A stretch of DNA of 64,000 nucleotides, from positions 930,001 to 994,000 of the forward strand of contig JAITYX010000087.1 in NCBI GenBank assembly GCA_021018815.1, written 5' to 3'. Below, piece by piece: positions 34,641 to 46,488 of the stretch (position 1 is its first letter; each line of letters starts with the position of its first letter). The notes under the pieces are model-generated. The model was not told the origin of the DNA. It did not search any database and worked only from the letters and a program-made list of their open reading frames with translations. This stretch comes from Talinum fruticosum. Taxonomy: Eukaryota > Streptophyta > Magnoliopsida > Caryophyllales > Talinaceae. Position numbers and translations under genes: made by a program.

Positions 34641-35400
34641 GTATTAGAGATATTATCGTAAAGAAAATAATTATATGTGTATAATCTCCTATACATATAG
34701 AATGTCAAACTTCTATATTTGAAAGTCATTCCATCATATATCTTTCATGTTAAGGTCCTATATGAACTTCAAATTCAACTACAACTTTAAGAGTCTCTTC
34801 TTTAAAGTTTTATGTATGTATTTTTTTTTTTTTACAATTATCACAGCATATGTACAATTTTGAAATTGACATTATTTAGATAGGTCTACGGACAATTCTA
34901 GTTCCTTCTATCAAAAAAAAAACAATTCTAGTTCCACTATGTGATTCAAGAGATCGAGCAGAAAAATTGGATGGAGTTATTGTATTGTTGTTGGGTAAAG
35001 ACTAGAAATGAAAAGGAGGGAAGAGGAGAGAGAAAAGAGTTTAAATCATTGCATGCATGAAGAAGAGTGAAATCAGTGTTTCCCCAAGGCAATGGGAAGA
35101 TCAGACACAGGATTCAAGCTTTTCTCAACTTTAATTCAGTACTCGAGAACGCCTTTGAAGCCTAAAATTTAGGATTAGAAATTTGCAAAACACTCGTGCG
35201 GCACTTTAAACTATTACTTTTAAGATGAGTAGAGTACTCACTAAGGAAGTCATTCCTCTACAAATACTTAAATTAAAGAAAAGTACTGAGGTAATTAGTT
35301 CCGATACGGAATAGTCAAAACCCACCTCTTTTTGCTCTTTCCAATCCTGAATTCCAGATCCCCCATAATGCAGTTAGTCCATTTTCTCTCTCTTCCTTTT
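34640..35400. other. Upstream region of the NPH3-family gene
   Basis: No gene is seen. The region between the copia remnant and the gene holds a poly-T run (34,819–34,833), GAG-rich purine tracts near 35,010–35,040 and a CT-rich patch (35,383–35,406) just before a possible TATA element. Confidence 0.4.
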
Positions 35401-35406
35401 TTCTTC

Positions 35407-35414
35407 TATATTTA
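35407..35414 (+). promoter_or_regulatory. Candidate TATA element of NPH3-family gene
   Basis: TATATTTA follows a CT-rich patch about 170 bp before the ATG. Position and pyrimidine context are plausible for a plant core promoter, but no transcript start can be seen. Confidence 0.3.
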
Positions 35415-35458
35415 ACTTGGATTGAATTGAAGGAGGTAAGCTTTTGAGCATTTAATTC

Positions 35459-35533
35459 ATGGCAGTTGACACAGCAAAGACAAATATTTCCAGGAGTTTA
35501 TCATCAGCTCACATTACCTTGTACTTGCATTGA
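35459..35533 (+). other. Upstream ORF 1 (24 codons) in the leader
   Basis: ATG GCA GTT … TGA encodes 24 residues, out of frame with the main start at 35,581. It counts only if transcription starts upstream of 35,459. Confidence 0.35.
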
Positions 35534-35535
35534 AA

Positions 35536-35574
35536 ATGGTCATTCTTGAAGAAAAGGTTCAAAAGCTCTTTTGA
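35536..35574 (+). other. Upstream ORF 2 (12 codons) in the leader
   Basis: MVILEEKVQKLF followed by TGA, in frame with the main ATG six bases later. Such a closely spaced upstream ORF could lower translation of the main protein. Confidence 0.4.
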
Positions 35575-35580
35575 AGAAAC

Positions 35581-38549
35581 ATGGAAGGTTTGACTACCAA
35601 AGAATGTTCTGTTCTCTCCAGCCCTTATTCCTCCCCCAATCTCAGTGCCCTCCTCAAGATTAAGATCATATCATGGTAACACTTCTTATCTGTGCTTTTT
35701 CTCCAATATATATCTATGTACATTTTTGTTTGAAAGGTAATTATTATAGCTAGACCTAACAAACAGCTCATTCGATTTGGGTTCTAGTTTAGTTTGAGGT
35801 GGGTAATTTTGGGTTCGAGTTTATGTTTGAGTCTGCTTATTACGTTTATCCAATGAAACAGTGCATTGGTTTTGATTTTCAGGAGCCAAGAGACAGGATT
35901 ACCAGTAACTGTCCGTGTTCGAGTTGCTGACAAATCCTTCAATTTACACAAGGTAATTACAGTAGCCAGTTATCCCATGATGGTTCATTTATGCAATTCT
36001 TGTCTCACCGCTATAAAAAAATAAAATAAAACAACAATTTCTTGCAGTCCCCACTAGTGGCGAAAAGTGGATACTTCGAGAGGCAGCTAAGCGAGTGGCA
36101 AGAGGTTGATCTACCGGGAACCTTCCCAGGAGGGTCCGAGACATTCGAGATGATAGTGCTCTTCATCTATGGATCATCCACCTTCATAGACCCCTTCAAT
36201 GTGGCATCCCTTCGATGTGCAGCAGAGTTCCTTGAGATGACCGAGGCTTATGGCTCTGGCAATCTCTGTGAAAGAACTGACCTCTACTTAACCCAAGTGG
36301 TGCTGCAAAATTGGGATGACACTCTCATAGTCCTCCAAAAATGCCAGTCTTTGCTCCCTTGGTCGGAGCAACTCCTCATTGTGAGCCGGTGCATTGAGTC
36401 CCTGGCCTTCATGGCGTGCATGGAGATTCTTGACCCTGAGAGGAAAAGAGGCCGACCCCTTGTCTCTTTGGAGGCCTTGGCCACCCAACCGTGGAGCACT
36501 TTGGCACTGAAGGAAATTATCACATCTCAAGACTTGTGGATAAAAGACCTCATTGCTCTCCCATTTGGGTTTTTCAAAAGGGTAGTGGGGTCACTAAGAA
36601 GGCAAGGGATGAAGGAAAAGTATGTCAGTCCCATAATTCTTGTGTATGCGAATAAGTGGGTTCTCTCAAAGAAGACGCACCAATTCTGGGAGTGTCTGTG
36701 TGACCAAAATGTCGATGAGGGTAGTAATGACACAAGTGAAAGCAAGATGGTGGAAATGCTTCAAGGAATACTTGAGCTCCTCCCAGAGGGAGAGAAGGCT
36801 AGGAGAGTTATTCCTGTCGGTTTCTATCTCTCAATGTTAGCCAGATTTCTCGAACTTCGTGGAGAAGGAACAAGTGAGATTGCAAAGGCAAGGCTGCAAG
36901 AGAAGATTGTGGCTCTTTTGCCCTTGGCTCATGTTGAAGATTTTCTCCTTCCGAAGAAGGAAACTGCATCTACTGGATTGAGTATGGAAGTGGGTGTGAT
37001 GGAGAGCATCTTCTCTTCGTATTTTTCATTAACCATGGAAGCAGAACATAACCCTGCAACGGGTAACACGATGGTTGCTGAGTTGTGGGACATGTATCTC
37101 TCTAGGCTGGCTTGTGATCTGAGCATGGAGCCTAGAAGATTCATGAGCCTGATTGATAAAGTGCCCTTGTCCTACAGAATTAGTCATGACCATCTCTATA
37201 GAGCAATGAGCACTTACCTGAAGGTAATCACACATATATTTTATCATAATTCATTACAAGTCATGTTATATCTCAACCTACAGTGGAGAGTTGAGACTAG
37301 ACCATAACACCCTTTCTTCTGTTTGTCTGTCTTTTTTTTTCTTTTTGTTTTTTTTTTTTTTGGGGGGTTAGTTTGGATTGATTGTATATTTGGGAAGCTC
37401 ACGTTGACTCAAGTCGCTTTGGGTTTAATCATGTTTGGGATCTGTTGTTGGCTTGTTCAATAAGTTTGTAAGAAGAAATCTGCATTAGCATGCCTAACTT
37501 GATTGCGTTGGGTTGGGTAAGTCTTGGTGCGTCACAACTGAGAATTAAGCTATGTGATTGTGAATTCAGTTAGATCTATTTTTTCGGTTCAGGTAACTGT
37601 GTGCATGTTTGTTTTGTGAGGTCCATAAGACCAAGGGCATGTACATCAAAATTCATTTACTTAGACATGGTTAGAAAGTTAATTATTAGTAGATTTACAG
37701 GTTGTTAGATGCTATTCATTTGGATAATTGATTACATAAAGACTGTCCAAAAATAGGCACACAATCTGCTAGAATTTATGCCATAGTATCATTTAGTCCA
37801 CATAGAGTCAAAATAAAAGTTTTTTATCAACATTAAAACAAGGATTGATTCACTTGTTTCAGGCTCACCCAAACCTATCACAAGATGAGAAGGCCTCAGT
37901 CTGCAAGCACCTAAACTGCCAGAAGCTATCTCAAGAGGTATGCGTAGAGGCAGTCCAAAATGAGTTCATGCCACTTCGATTAATAGTCCAAGCACTCTTC
38001 ATTCAGCAGCTGAACACCCAACAGGCATTCAGGGAATGCTCTGAGTCATTCAGGTTTGCATACTCGGGTGAGCTCTCAGGAAGCCTCTCGAGCTCAAGAA
38101 ACCCGACTTCCAAGAGCCAGAACCTCGGAGAAAGCCCCTTCGTAGATGGGGCGAGTGAAATAGAAAATAAGCCTCTCGGTTGCTTTCTAGAAAAAGATTA
38201 TCTGAAACCCGAGATGGGAAAAAATGAGTATGAATCAACAAGCTTTAGAATCCATAACCTTGAACAGGAAATCCTGTCATTGAAGAAAAGCCTTCAGTCG
38301 CAGAAAAAAGTATCTAAGGGAAAAGATCGAGGAGGCTCAACTGCGCCACAGAATGTAAGACCGTTTGGAATGGAAGGAAGATCATTTAGTAAGAGAAGAC
38401 ACGCACTTGGACAAGCAACTGGGTGCATCGGGTCTGTGAATTTCACATCACACAGGAAATATGCTGGCCGGTTTTTGAAGATTTTTCGAAGGATAACCCT
38501 GTTAGGCAGAGGAAAACTGCGGAGACAACCAAGTGTTTCGGCTTCATAG
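35581..38549 (+). CDS. BTB/POZ–NPH3 domain protein (At5g48130-like)
   Basis: The spliced product of 675 residues has exons at 35,581–35,675, 35,883–35,952, 36,048–37,223 and 37,863–38,549, all with GT–AG introns (207, 95 and 639 nt). The start codon is the first ATG that joins exon 1 in frame, giving MEGLTTKECSV and then a conserved SALLKIKIISWSQETGLP. Residues about 35–140 form the BTB/POZ domain (VRVRVADKSFNLHKSPLVAK … LRCAAEFLEMTE). The NPH3 domain follows, with the signatures HDHLYRAMSTYLKAHPNLSQ (Tyr439) and LNCQKLSQEVC (about 464–474). A coiled-coil-like IHNLEQEILSLKKSL lies at about 577–591, and the C-terminus is basic. Family members are substrate adaptors of CUL3 E3 ligases, often in phototropin or auxin-transport signalling; the role of this branch is not established. 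The resemblance to At5g48130 is from recall. No disruption is seen, so the gene looks functional. Confidence 0.9.
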
Positions 38550-40240
38550 CATAAATTTAAGTCGGTTCCTGAGAATTTGTATACATAGCTTGCTGTAATT
38601 TATATGCATTTATATGCCAGTATTGTGTATTTAGTTACCATTATGCTAATTAAACAGAAAAATATAAATGAAGCTAAGAAGCCATTGTAATAGGTTACAT
38701 AAATCGCGGCTTCAAAGTTCTAATATAAATTTTCCTGATAGTCTCCTTTTTTTCGTGATAGATTCTTGTGATTTGTCCTTTATCTCTATAACAAGGAAGA
38801 AAAGTATAAATTTATTTACTGAAGTAGCTTCCCATAAACTGTTGGCACATAGCATACATGAATAAATGGGTTCTTTGGCTTAAGAACAAATTGATGGAAT
38901 GAGTCAATCACTCTTCACAAATAAAGGGAGGACAATCAACTGAACTTAAGCATTCAGCCAAGGAATTAAATCCACTAGATTTATACAAAATTAACTGGCA
39001 ACTTGGGCTGCTTGGATATCTATGCTCTTATTTTCCTTTCAATGTAGGCGAGGCTACTGCCAATGTAGGTATATTATAACTAAAAATTCTTAGCGATGTT
39101 ACTCATCAAGCTTATATTTAGATTACTTTAGCTTGGCTTAGTGGCTTGTTTCATAAACAATAATGTAGGAGACTTAACCTGTCACCCGAGGGGTTAGGAA
39201 GAGGGGTCAATTGGTTGCACTTCTGGTCCTGGAATGTTGAGACTCTTTGACAGTAAGTAATTAAATAGAATCGCTAAGGTTTGCATTGATGTAGGATTAC
39301 TGTAACTTGCTAGCTTATGCAAGAAATAAGAAGCTAAGGCTTTACAAATTGATGGGTACAAGTTATGGTACTTAGGATTCAATTAGTCAGAAATGGAGTA
39401 GGTGCCATGGCTAATAAGGAGTTAATAGATGATGTTGTTGAGGTAAGTTGCAAGAGTGGGTATTTTGTAGATTCAGTTAGTTCTGGTGTCAGAGAAGAGG
39501 TATTAAACATGGTTAGTGTGGATGCTCCACAACTAGGCATACGTGAAGTCATTAAGAAGCAATTTTTGCAAGAATTGGATGAGGTTATTCAGAGCATTCT
39601 GCAAAGTGAGAGGCTCCCATAAGCTCTAATCTAACTAAGTATAGAATTTGTCTTCTCTACTACAAGCTTTATCGATATTTAGGACGCAACTAGTCTAGCT
39701 TATAGAGTAGAACTAATTTCCTCGAACGAAGTTATCGTTGGAATAAATTCAGAGGAAAAGTTGGTTGTTCGCCTATCTAGAATATGTATGGGTTTCATGA
39801 GAGTGTTTCTTTTACATGGTTTACGGGATTCTTCAAGTTTTGGGATCACATTATTAACTAATTATAATTCTTCCATATCATGTTCTTCTTCTATCAAGTT
39901 CACATATTAAAATACCATAAGTAATTCAGTTTTGTCAATAAGTTTTACGGGATAGAAAAATATTATCATGAATAGATCTATTGAAGATGAAGGCACTCTT
40001 AAAATTAATTGATTAAAAAAAGAAAGTCTCCAACTATTGATTATAATTTTAGAAATATTCTATAAAATCATAGAGCAAAGACTAATTGATCTAAAGTGAT
40101 TTGTTTGCGATGATATATCAATTTCTCAAATAAGAGCTATAACTTTTTTTTTTGTTTGAGAAGTTTTCCATTTGTGAAGATTCGAGAATGCATTGAAAAA
40201 AATATCCTTATAAAAGTATCACATAATACCTTATAAAAGT
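38550..40240. other. 3' flank of NPH3-family gene, no confirmed gene
   Basis: The transcript probably ends within the first 200 bp, which are AT-rich with aaataaa-like stretches; no single poly(A) signal can be chosen. An 85-codon + ORF at 39,365–39,622 (starting MVLRIQLVRNGVG) and a 62-codon minus ORF at 39,194–39,382 overlap in an otherwise non-coding stretch. I recognise neither, and nothing shows that they are expressed. Confidence 0.4.
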
Positions 40241-40293
40241 CAAGGTAAATATCCTTTAGTGTCTACTTTGACCTTCATCTTTTAGACTTGGTC

Positions 40294-40308
40294 AAAGTGG
40301 GGGCTAAT
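40294..40308 (+). other. Polypurine tract before Tat-like LTR
   Basis: AAAGTGGGGGCTAAT sits directly before the LTR start TGTAGACACC, preceded by the family's conserved ctttagtgtctactttgacc block from 40,253. Confidence 0.75.
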
Positions 40309-42310
40309 TGTAGACACCTAAAACGTGTCTTCCCTTATCTCTTCATTTTTGTATTTTATTTTGTCGGCACGATGATGAAATCCCAAGTCCTGTTTGAGGA
40401 TTTGGATCTCGAACCGTGATCGATTGGTGCGACATAAACCAAGTAAAGCACAAAAACCCCCAACACCAAATAAACGACCTTTTGCTTTTGGTCAGTCCAC
40501 AAATCTTCTTTTCTTTCAGTCTATCCAAGAACCCAGCCGAGCCTTTAGAAACGATGGAGTCCAATGCTGTGTGCCAGAAATTTTCAAGTTCAAAATACCG
40601 CATTTTACTTTTGTCCAAATCAAACAAGGAGCTGAAGACCTAAAGACGACGTTAAAGCATTGCATTTCATGATCACAAGCATCAAAGTATTGCATTTAAG
40701 CTTCACAAGACAGTCCACACGAGACTAGAAGCTTCTCCCCCAAAACGACATCATGGCCGGCGCCTTCCTTCCGTAAGCATTAAGTGGAACGCTGCGTTTT
40801 GGCTTGGAGAATCCCTTGGATATATGCTAGGGCATGAAACCCTCGGAGCGCCCGGGTGGCCGGTGCCCGCCAACCGGGTTCTATCTCGGTTTTATCACCT
40901 TCTTATCCGGTTCAATCTCTTAGGATTTAGCCCGGTTTATTTTCAGCTGTTTGGATGGCAGATTAGGGGCAAACCCTATGTCATTTGTGACCTAGGTCCT
41001 CTCCTATAAATAGAGAGCATTGGCTCTCATTCCCACGATGGCTTTCTCCTACGTAATGTTGCAGAAAGCTAACCGGATCATTCATACCTAAATGTTACTA
41101 TGCCGAAATCGACCTTGAACATTCATCTAATCTTTACTCACCGCCGTTGAATCCTTGCAAAGAGCTAAAAATTATTCAATTATTCTGATTTCTGGACACT
41201 TATTCAACCGATCGTTACTATACCCTACACATATATTCCACAAAAACAAGCTTTTTTTCCTTTGCTTGTCGCCGTTGCATCAAGAGATCCAAGTGTGGAG
41301 ATCCATATCAGCAAGATGAGACAATCTAAGGGCAATTGTTCATCCTTCAAACGGTTTATTTATTTTCATGCTTTTTATCGCTTTCCGTATTGTGGTTTAA
41401 GAGATGTAATCACTCCTTTTAATTCCTCCCGCACCGATGTAATTCTTTTAGTTTTCGCTTTTCTTTTCTTTATCGTTTTTTAACGCTTTCTTTATTGCTT
41501 TATTTATTATGTTTGGTTGCTTTTATTTATCGTTTTAATACGCCGCTTGCTTGTTTGTTTTACATCATTTTAATCCACTACTCGAATTAGTAATGGTCGT
41601 CTTCGGATGGGCGGAATGGAAGGGTTTTCCCTACGTTTCATACCCTCACCTCCAAATCTTATTCTCGGTTCAAAGATCCATGGAGTCTATTTTTAGCCTC
41701 TTCTAGTCTTAGTTTTCCCATATTAAGATTGGAAGAGCAATCTTTTGTTTTTGTTATTTTTCTTTCCTAAAAATTGATCGACAACTCCATTATTTTATGC
41801 TTTGTTATTATTGAATTTGTATCCCGGTGTTTTCGATTGCAGGAATAATGAAAAATTGGTTCTGGATCTGCCAACCAAGGCAGAAGCCGAGGCTGATTTC
41901 ATCAGCCTCAGCCTTTGGCCGGCGCCTGCCATCACCAGGTAGTAGCTCGTATCGATTGGTCGGCAGGCGAGGCTTCGGTCCACACCAATCTGGCCCTAAA
42001 GCCGCATGAGCAAGACCAAAATCCTAATTTTGATTTATTCTTTAAGTAGTAAATAAGATCCCGGGAATTCTGAAAATAATTTCTAAAATAAAATAATTAA
42101 TAAAGCCGCTATTTAAACTTTACTTAATTCGCTTTAAATCGATTTAACAAAACTCAAAAATCTTAATAAAAGGTTTATCCCTACTTTCTAAAATGCATCT
42201 TCAAAACCTTAAATCATTCTTTCCAATTTCTAAAACCCTTACGCTTAAAAATAGGCTCGTGGGGAAGCTCGGCCCGGTCCCCGCATGGGCCCGAGGCCAT
42301 GGTTCGTACA
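40309..42310 (+). mobile_element. Tat-like LTR, second + copy
   Basis: It begins TGTAGACACCTAAAACGTG and ends near GGTTCGTACA (42,310), about 2.0 kb, with the same block order as the minus-strand copy. The stretch TTCCTCCCGCACCGATGTAA (about 41,423–41,442) is the uninterrupted equivalent of the CACTA site in the next LTR. No primer-binding site follows it, so it behaves as a 3' or solo LTR. ORFs inside (40,343–42,009) are spurious. Confidence 0.75.
41004..41013 (+). promoter_or_regulatory. LTR TATA box
   Basis: CTATAAATAG within CTCCTATAAATAGAGAG, at the same relative place as in the sister LTRs. Confidence 0.65.
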
Positions 42311-42936
42311 CTCCTAATCGAACTTCAGGCCCAACAATGGTCAAGGTTCGGACACAACGCCAAGACTTTATGACCTCCCCATTGCCAAGTCAAGGAATCA
42401 CATTTAAAATGTGATCTAGTTACAAGTGATTTTTAGATAACACTTGCAAGCATTTACACTCGATTATCAACTAAAAAAATTGTTATTGCAGAAAGTTTTA
42501 GCCAAGTTTCGGACCAAGTATACGATCAAGTTTATGCCCCTCATCCGAGCTTCAGGACATTGATCAATCCAAGCTCAGGATACTCCGCCGAACTTCGGAT
42601 CTAAGAAGCGATCAAGTTCAGGAACCCTCGTTAGAGTTTAGACTTTACTACCGAGTCAAGTTCAAGTTCCCCGCCAAGCTTCGGATTAAGAACATGGTCA
42701 AGTTTAGGCACACCAATATGAGCTTCAGGTCTTTTAGTAGCCAAGTTCAAGAATCAGCAACCCGGACTTCGGACTCCGCTAGTTAAAGTCCAGGCCCCCC
42801 TCCCTTTTTTAGAGTTCAAGTCAAAAGATACCTAATTTCGTACACATCAATTCAATGGACATCCAAGCAACAGTAAGTACCCTTTAGTGTCTACTTTGAC
42901 TTTCATGTTTCAAACTCGGTCAAAGTGGGGGCTAAT
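42311..42936 (+). mobile_element. Short internal remnant between two Tat-like LTRs
   Basis: Only about 625 bp separate the two LTRs. The stretch consists of repeated phrases such as aagttcagg, gagcttcagg and gatcaagttta, and ends in the shared block and the polypurine tract AAAGTGGGGGCTAAT (42,922–42,936). There is no coding domain, so nearly the whole internal region is missing. Confidence 0.65.
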
Positions 42937-43617
42937 CGTAGACACCTAAAAAGTGTCACCCCTTTTCTGTTTTATTTATTTGTTGGCCTCGATGATGAAA
43001 TCTCGAGTCCCGTTTAAGGATTTGGATCTCGACCGATATTTGATTGGTGCGACGAAAGCCAATAAACTACAAAGAACCCTTTAGCACCAAATGAATAGCC
43101 TTTTGCCTTGGATCAGTCCAAAAATCCTTTTTCTTTCGGACGGTCCAAACCCGGGTCAAACCTCTAGAGTCAATGGAAACCCGGTGCCGCATCCAGGGAA
43201 ATTTAAAGCTCAAAATTCAGAGTTTCACTTTTGTCCAACCACACACGGAGTCGAAGACCTTAAAACGACGTTAAGCGTTGCATTTCATGATCACAAGTAT
43301 CAAAGTGTTGCGTTTAGCTCCAAAATAGTCCACCGAGACAAGGAGCTTCCTCCCTAAAAACGACGTTGTGGTCGGTACCCCTTACTAGATTATTTCGCCT
43401 TGAAATGCCTCGTTTTGCCCAAGATTCCTATTGCAACACGAAAGGAGTTCGAAACCCTAGAACAACACCAATTGGCCGGCGCCCCTACCCCGGTTTTATC
43501 CGGTTCCGTCTCGGTTTCATCCTCTCCTTTTCCGGCCCGATTATGTAGCCGATTCTGTTTAGCTTTGGACAGTTGGCCAAGACCTAACCCTAGGTCATTT
43601 GTGACTTAGCCCTCTCC

Positions 43618-43627
43618 CTATAAATAG
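43618..43627 (+). promoter_or_regulatory. LTR TATA box
   Basis: CTATAAATAG within CTCCCTATAAATAGAGAG, followed by a short leader like that of the LTR at 40,309. Confidence 0.65.
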
Positions 43628-44011
43628 AGAGATTGGGCTCTTACTTTTTAGAAGGCTCATCCCTTAGCGTCACGCTGCTGAAACCTAACTAAGAGTTACC
43701 GAATACTCCTTTTCATATTCCGATATCTTGGTTTCTTTTTAACCCATTCCTATTCTACTTCCCATTCCAACTACATCCGAACCTAAAAACTCCATCAGCC
43801 ATACATCTCTCTACCCGCCTACACTCAAAAGTCACAAAAGCCCTTCTCGATTCATCACCATCGCATCATAAGATCTAGATTTGAGATCCGGATCAGCAGG
43901 TGGGACAACCCGAGGGCACCAATTGGCCTTCACAATGGTTTATTTATTTCATGTTTTATTACTTTCCGTATTGTAGAGAAAAAGTTGTATCGCATTTAAT
44001 TCCTTACCCCC

Positions 44012-45546
44012 CACTACTACAAAAACGTTATATAGCGACGGAAATTAGCAACGGAATAGAGTCCGTCGCTAGCTAGTGACAGAATAGAGTCCGTCGCTAG
44101 CTAGTGACTGAAACCGACATTTGTCGGATAAATTTAACTTAGCGATGGAATTAGCGACGGAAAAAATTTCGTCGCTATTTTACTTATTAGCGATGGACCT
44201 AACGACGGAAACGGAACAAATAGCGACGGATTTTTGAAAAATTTATTTTTTTATTTTTTATTTTTTATTTAGCGACGGAATCAATTCGTCGCTGATTTCG
44301 TCGCTAAATCTAATTTTTTATTATTTTTTACTTAGTGACGGAATCGGTCCGTCGCTAAATCTCATTTTTAATTTTTTTTAATTAGCTACGGAATTATTTC
44401 GTCGCTAATTCAAAATTTTAAAAATTTTAAATTTCACCGCCTATTTTAATTTCAAAAAATTATAAAAATTTTCAAATTTAAATTAGCGACGGAAAATTCC
44501 GTCTTGAATTCCGTCGCTAATCTAAAATTTTCAAAATTTAAATGTGCCGCCTATTTTCATTTTTCAAATATATAAAATATTTCAAATTTTTATTTAGCGA
44601 CAGACCAATCCGTCACTAATTCCGTCGCTAACTTGAAATTTGAAAAATTTTAGGTTGACTGACTATTAAATTTTTTCCAGCTTTTGAAATTTTAAAAATT
44701 TTTAAGTAGCGACGGACAATTCCATCGCTAACTAAATTTTTAAGTAGCGACTGGATCGTGTCCGTCGCCGATCCGTCGTTATTTTGCAAATATAAGCCCG
44801 ACTTCAACGGGACTCGGCAAAATATTAAGGAGAGATGGATTGAGAATTAGAGAGAAGTGAGAGCGTGAGAGAAGGAAGAGGCCACCACCGCCACCGCTGC
44901 CACAACCGCCACCGCCGCCAACTAACCGCCTTTAACATCTTGTAGGTATGCTTTCTCCATCCTCCCTCTTTGTTGGTTGTGTTTATAATTTACTTTGTTT
45001 ACTATAAAATTTTAAATTTGAGAGGATTTGATATAATTTATTTTAATAGGCATGGTTGGAATGAAAATGAGGTAGAAGATGAAGATAATGAGAAAGAGGA
45101 AGAAGAAGAGGAAAAGGAAGATGAAGAACATAACTTGTATTTGTAAATAATGCAATACTCTTGTTTTTTTTTTTTTCAATTAGTTTTTATGCATATTGGT
45201 GAATTGAAGTTGGATTATTTATGATTTTTGTGTTTGTATATGATTTTTGTGTTTGAATTGAAGTTGAATTTGAGGTTGTTATGTCTGTCGGATTATTTGA
45301 ATTTGTATGTCGTTCAAGATTTTTTGTATTAAACACTCGAAAATACAGAAAATTATAAATGTTTTTCTTAAAAATTGGCGATGAATCGCGACGAATTTTT
45401 GCGATTATCCAAAAATCCGTCGCTGATTTTTAACGACACGAAAATTAGCGACGAAATTTTTTCCGTCGCTAATTAAGAAATTCCGTCGCTAAATTATGTG
45501 TTTTTGTCGTCTGTTTCCGTCGCTATATGGCGATTTTCTATTATTG
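44012..45546 (+). mobile_element. Non-autonomous CACTA element, 1,535 bp
   Basis: The left end is CACTACTACAAAAACG; the right end is the degenerate complement CGATTTTCTATTATTG. Both are flanked by CCC, the expected 3-bp target duplication. Subterminal motifs TAGCGACGGA and TCCGTCGCTA recur many times in both orientations. The inner part keeps a leader with a CCACCGCCACCGC tract (44,880–44,930). About 135 bp later it keeps an acidic C-terminal reading frame ENEVEDEDNEKEEEEEEK… to a TAA (about 45,061–45,147). This looks like the two ends of a longer element gene after internal deletion. No transposase domain remains. Confidence 0.8.
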
Positions 45547-46438
45547 CCCCGGATATAATCTTTTTAGTTTCTCGTTTTTCGTTTTTTTTACGACTTTCTT
45601 TATCGCTTTTCATATCTGCCTTTATTGCTTTTATTATCATGTTTTGGTTACTTTTAATTCTCTACTGCATGCTTGTGTGCTTGTGTTTATTACATTATTT
45701 AGATTCACTACTCAAACTAGTAAAGGTCGTCATTTAACGGGCGTAACGGAAAGACTTATCCCTATATTTCTTACATTCGCCCCCAAATTCGATTCTCAAT
45801 TCTTGACCGATTGAGCCAATTTTGAACCTTTTCCAAGCTTAGTTTCCCATACTGAAATTGGAAGAGTATTTTTTATTTTTGTTATTTTTCGTTCCTAAAA
45901 ACTTGTTGGCGACTTTGTTTTACTATTTATTTCTGCTAAATTAACTTCTCGGCATTTCTAGCTAAAAAACCACAAAAAGGAATTTTATTTTTGTTCCGCC
46001 GGCTAGGCCACGGACGGGGACCGATCTGTCTCGATCCACGGCTCTGTGGCTGGCGCCGCCAACCGTACGACGCTGGTTCTAGCCGGCGCCAAACAAGTCA
46101 ACGAGTAGGGCTTCGTCCAAACCGGTATTTTCACACTAGTTTGGCCCAAAAGCCCTATGGCGTAACACAAATTAATTCTATTTTGGTTATTTTTAGCTTC
46201 TAAATAATATCCCGAGACTTTCTAAAAATAATTCCTAAAATAAAATAATTAATAAAAATCGCCCATCGCCCTTTCAAAATCATATTACAAAAATTGGAAA
46301 TCTTAATAAAAAGGTTCATCCCCATCTTTTAATAAACTTACAAAACCATCTTCAAAATTATTCTTTAAAACAAGATCCGACATTCATGGGAAATCTTGGT
46401 CCTGGTGGTCCCGCGACTGTGGTTCCTATAAGATGATG

Positions 46439-46452
46439 GGAGGAGAGAGACT

Positions 46453-46488
<36 letters not shown>

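Larger units (their letters stand above)
42937..46430 (+). mobile_element. Tat-like LTR, third + copy, split by CACTA insertion
   Basis: It starts CGTAGACACCTAAAAAGTG (first T mutated) after the polypurine tract and ends near GGTTCCTATA (46,430). Removing the 1,535-bp CACTA element at 44,012–45,546 leaves about 1.96 kb, the length of the complete minus-strand copy. ORFs at 43,091–43,609 and 45,991–46,203 are not supported. Confidence 0.75.

Noticed and set aside
36284..37247. Antisense and alternate-frame ORFs in NPH3 exon 3
   Set aside because: They are shadows of the conserved 392-codon exon in the + frame.
39194..39622. Small host gene downstream of the NPH3-family gene
   Set aside because: Overlapping opposite-strand ORFs without motif, splice sites or promoter; kept only as an unrecognised stretch.
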